A stretch of DNA of 64,000 nt, from positions 16,483,233 through 16,547,232 of the forward strand of contig NW_025813526.1 in the NCBI RefSeq assembly GCF_021976095.1, written 5' to 3'. Source of the DNA: Xenia sp. Carnegie-2017. Its lineage: Eukaryota; Cnidaria; Anthozoa; Malacalcyonacea; Xeniidae. The notes under the pieces are model-generated. The model was not told the DNA's origin, made no database searches, and saw only the letters and a list, made by a program, of their open reading frames with translations. The translations under genes and the position numbers were made by a program. Shown in pieces: positions 62,601 through 64,000 of this stretch (position 1 is the first letter of the stretch; each line of letters opens with the position of its first letter).

Positions 62601-64000
62601 GACACGAAAACGATTTGATGTCATGTTTTTGGCTGATACATTTTCTGTTTCAGCTAGTCATGTTTCCCGGATTTATACAACTTGGGTTGAATTCCTGTCT
62701 AACGAGCTGTCATTCGTTGTGCCTTGGCCAAGTAAGTCTGAAATCAAAGAGAAACTACCTAAGCGATTTCAGAAATTTAAAAACTTAAGAATAATCATTG
62801 ATTGCACAGAATTTTTTATACAAAAACCTAAGATACCTGGGAGCCAGAAAATCTCATGGAGCAGCTATAAGCATTGGAACAATGCTAAACTATTAGTTGG
62901 CATTACCCCTACTGGTATTTTTTCCTTCATCCCACCCCTTAGGACTGGTTCAATATCTGACAAGGAAATGGTCACCAACTCTGGTCTCATAAACTTACTA
63001 GAAAAAGGTGATGGTGTCATGGCTGATAAGGGATTCCTTGTTAGAGATCTACTTGTGGTGAAGAAAGTTCACCTTATTTCTCCTGCCTATTGTCGTGGAC
63101 CAAGACTTTCCTCTCGTGGAACAACTCATACTCGGCATGTGGCATCATTAAGATCTCATGTCGAAAGGAATATATTGAAACTAAAGCAATTTCAGATTTT
63201 ATCAGGAGTTATTCCATTGACATTAAAACCAGTTTTGGACAACATTTTGTTTATGTGTGCCGCTTTATGTAATTTAGGAAAGCGTGGTATAAAGTAATCC
63301 TTACATAATCTAAAATAAATTATACTTAATATTTTTATTTTGAAAAACTATTATTTGTAAATATAAAATTTTATCATTGCACATATTTCAATAAAAGACT
63401 ACTAATAATAAAATTCTTATAGAAAAGAAACACAGTTTTAAATACATAACTCCAGAAGTCAGCATCAAATGGTATTTCTACAATATCAATTCCTTTTTCT
63501 GTAAATACAATAAAATCACATTTGTCGATTTGACTTATAGCCATACCCATTTGGACTTGAAAGTAATGTAAATGGTTCCTGTTCAACACTTTCTTGCCAC
63601 TATCATTAGTTTTCCCACCAATAGCTGTTGAGAAAAATGCAGATTTGGGATCCATATTCTTGCATGTTAGAGGGCACTTAATTTCAAGTGTCCTTGAGCC
63701 ACAACATTCACAATGGCAAATTCCTTCCAAACTCACCCCCATCCATAATTTTTGGGGTCAACAAGCAACCCAGGTTCTTCTATTTTAACTTTTTCATGCT
63801 TCTTTGTACGCAGTCTCTTGTAAAGATACAGAGCCTCTTTTTCTTTGTCTAGGCCATATTGCATAGCATTTGAGTTCATCAAATTGTTCTTTTCTTCCAA
63901 AAAATTAGCAACAGTTGCTTTTCCAGATGCTTTTCCAGATCGATTCGTATCGAAATAAATACGGTCAAAAAGTAGCCGGATTTTGTATTAAAACTTCGTT

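Overview
The window is AT-rich (about two thirds A+T by eye), has short exons in long introns, and carries a dense load of animal-type mobile elements. The content suggests a cnidarian, plausibly a hydrozoan; this is inference from the secreted domain mix (PAN/apple, pentraxin-like, fibrinogen-related, Cys-rich repeats) and from the mobile elements, not from a species marker. No bacterial-type operon, CRISPR array, rRNA or tRNA was seen.

Layout. 1-6500: the last three exons of an unrecognised secreted-type gene (2098-2821), then a Penelope-like element (PLE) end split by a 2-kb hAT-like element with an 8-bp target duplication, which itself holds another PLE piece. 6514-17142: a complete 11-exon PRMT1-type arginine methyltransferase gene (367 aa predicted), with an 11-nt microexon, a minisatellite intron and a PLE inside intron 8. 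17143-21600: intergenic, with a CR1-like LINE tail and a PLE foldback. 21673-22840: the last two exons of a fibrinogen-related (ficolin/tenascin-like) lectin, minus strand.

23950-51560 is dominated by a giant inverted duplication. The left arm (about 23950-31170) and right arm (about 39765-46870) flank an 8.6-kb centre. A nine-exon plus-strand gene (33197-48201) starts in the centre and runs through the right arm. All its splice phases agree. It encodes a signal peptide, a PAN/apple-like domain, a pentraxin/laminin-G-like domain, three Cys-Cys-ending repeats and a second pentraxin-like domain, about 714 aa, but with one single-base length error in an A-run of exon 8. The left arm keeps only the Cys-repeat exons (minus strand) plus an intact alternative last exon. 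A third partial copy of the arm, fused to a piece of the fibrinogen-type exon, lies at 50150-51560.

51570-64000 is mobile-element territory: a full-length ZMYM1/DUF4371-type hAT element with perfect terminal inverted repeats and target duplication (53518-56684), a short TTA-flanked MITE, a decayed PIF/Harbinger transposase, and an ISL2EU-type element with an open THAP+DDE transposase frame (61822-63297) and a convergent YqaJ-like nuclease gene running off the right edge.

The most distinctive locus is the lectin-like cluster built from secreted recognition domains. Its exons have been duplicated in inverted orientation, apparently with unequal homogenisation of the arms, leaving one long composite gene and partial copies.
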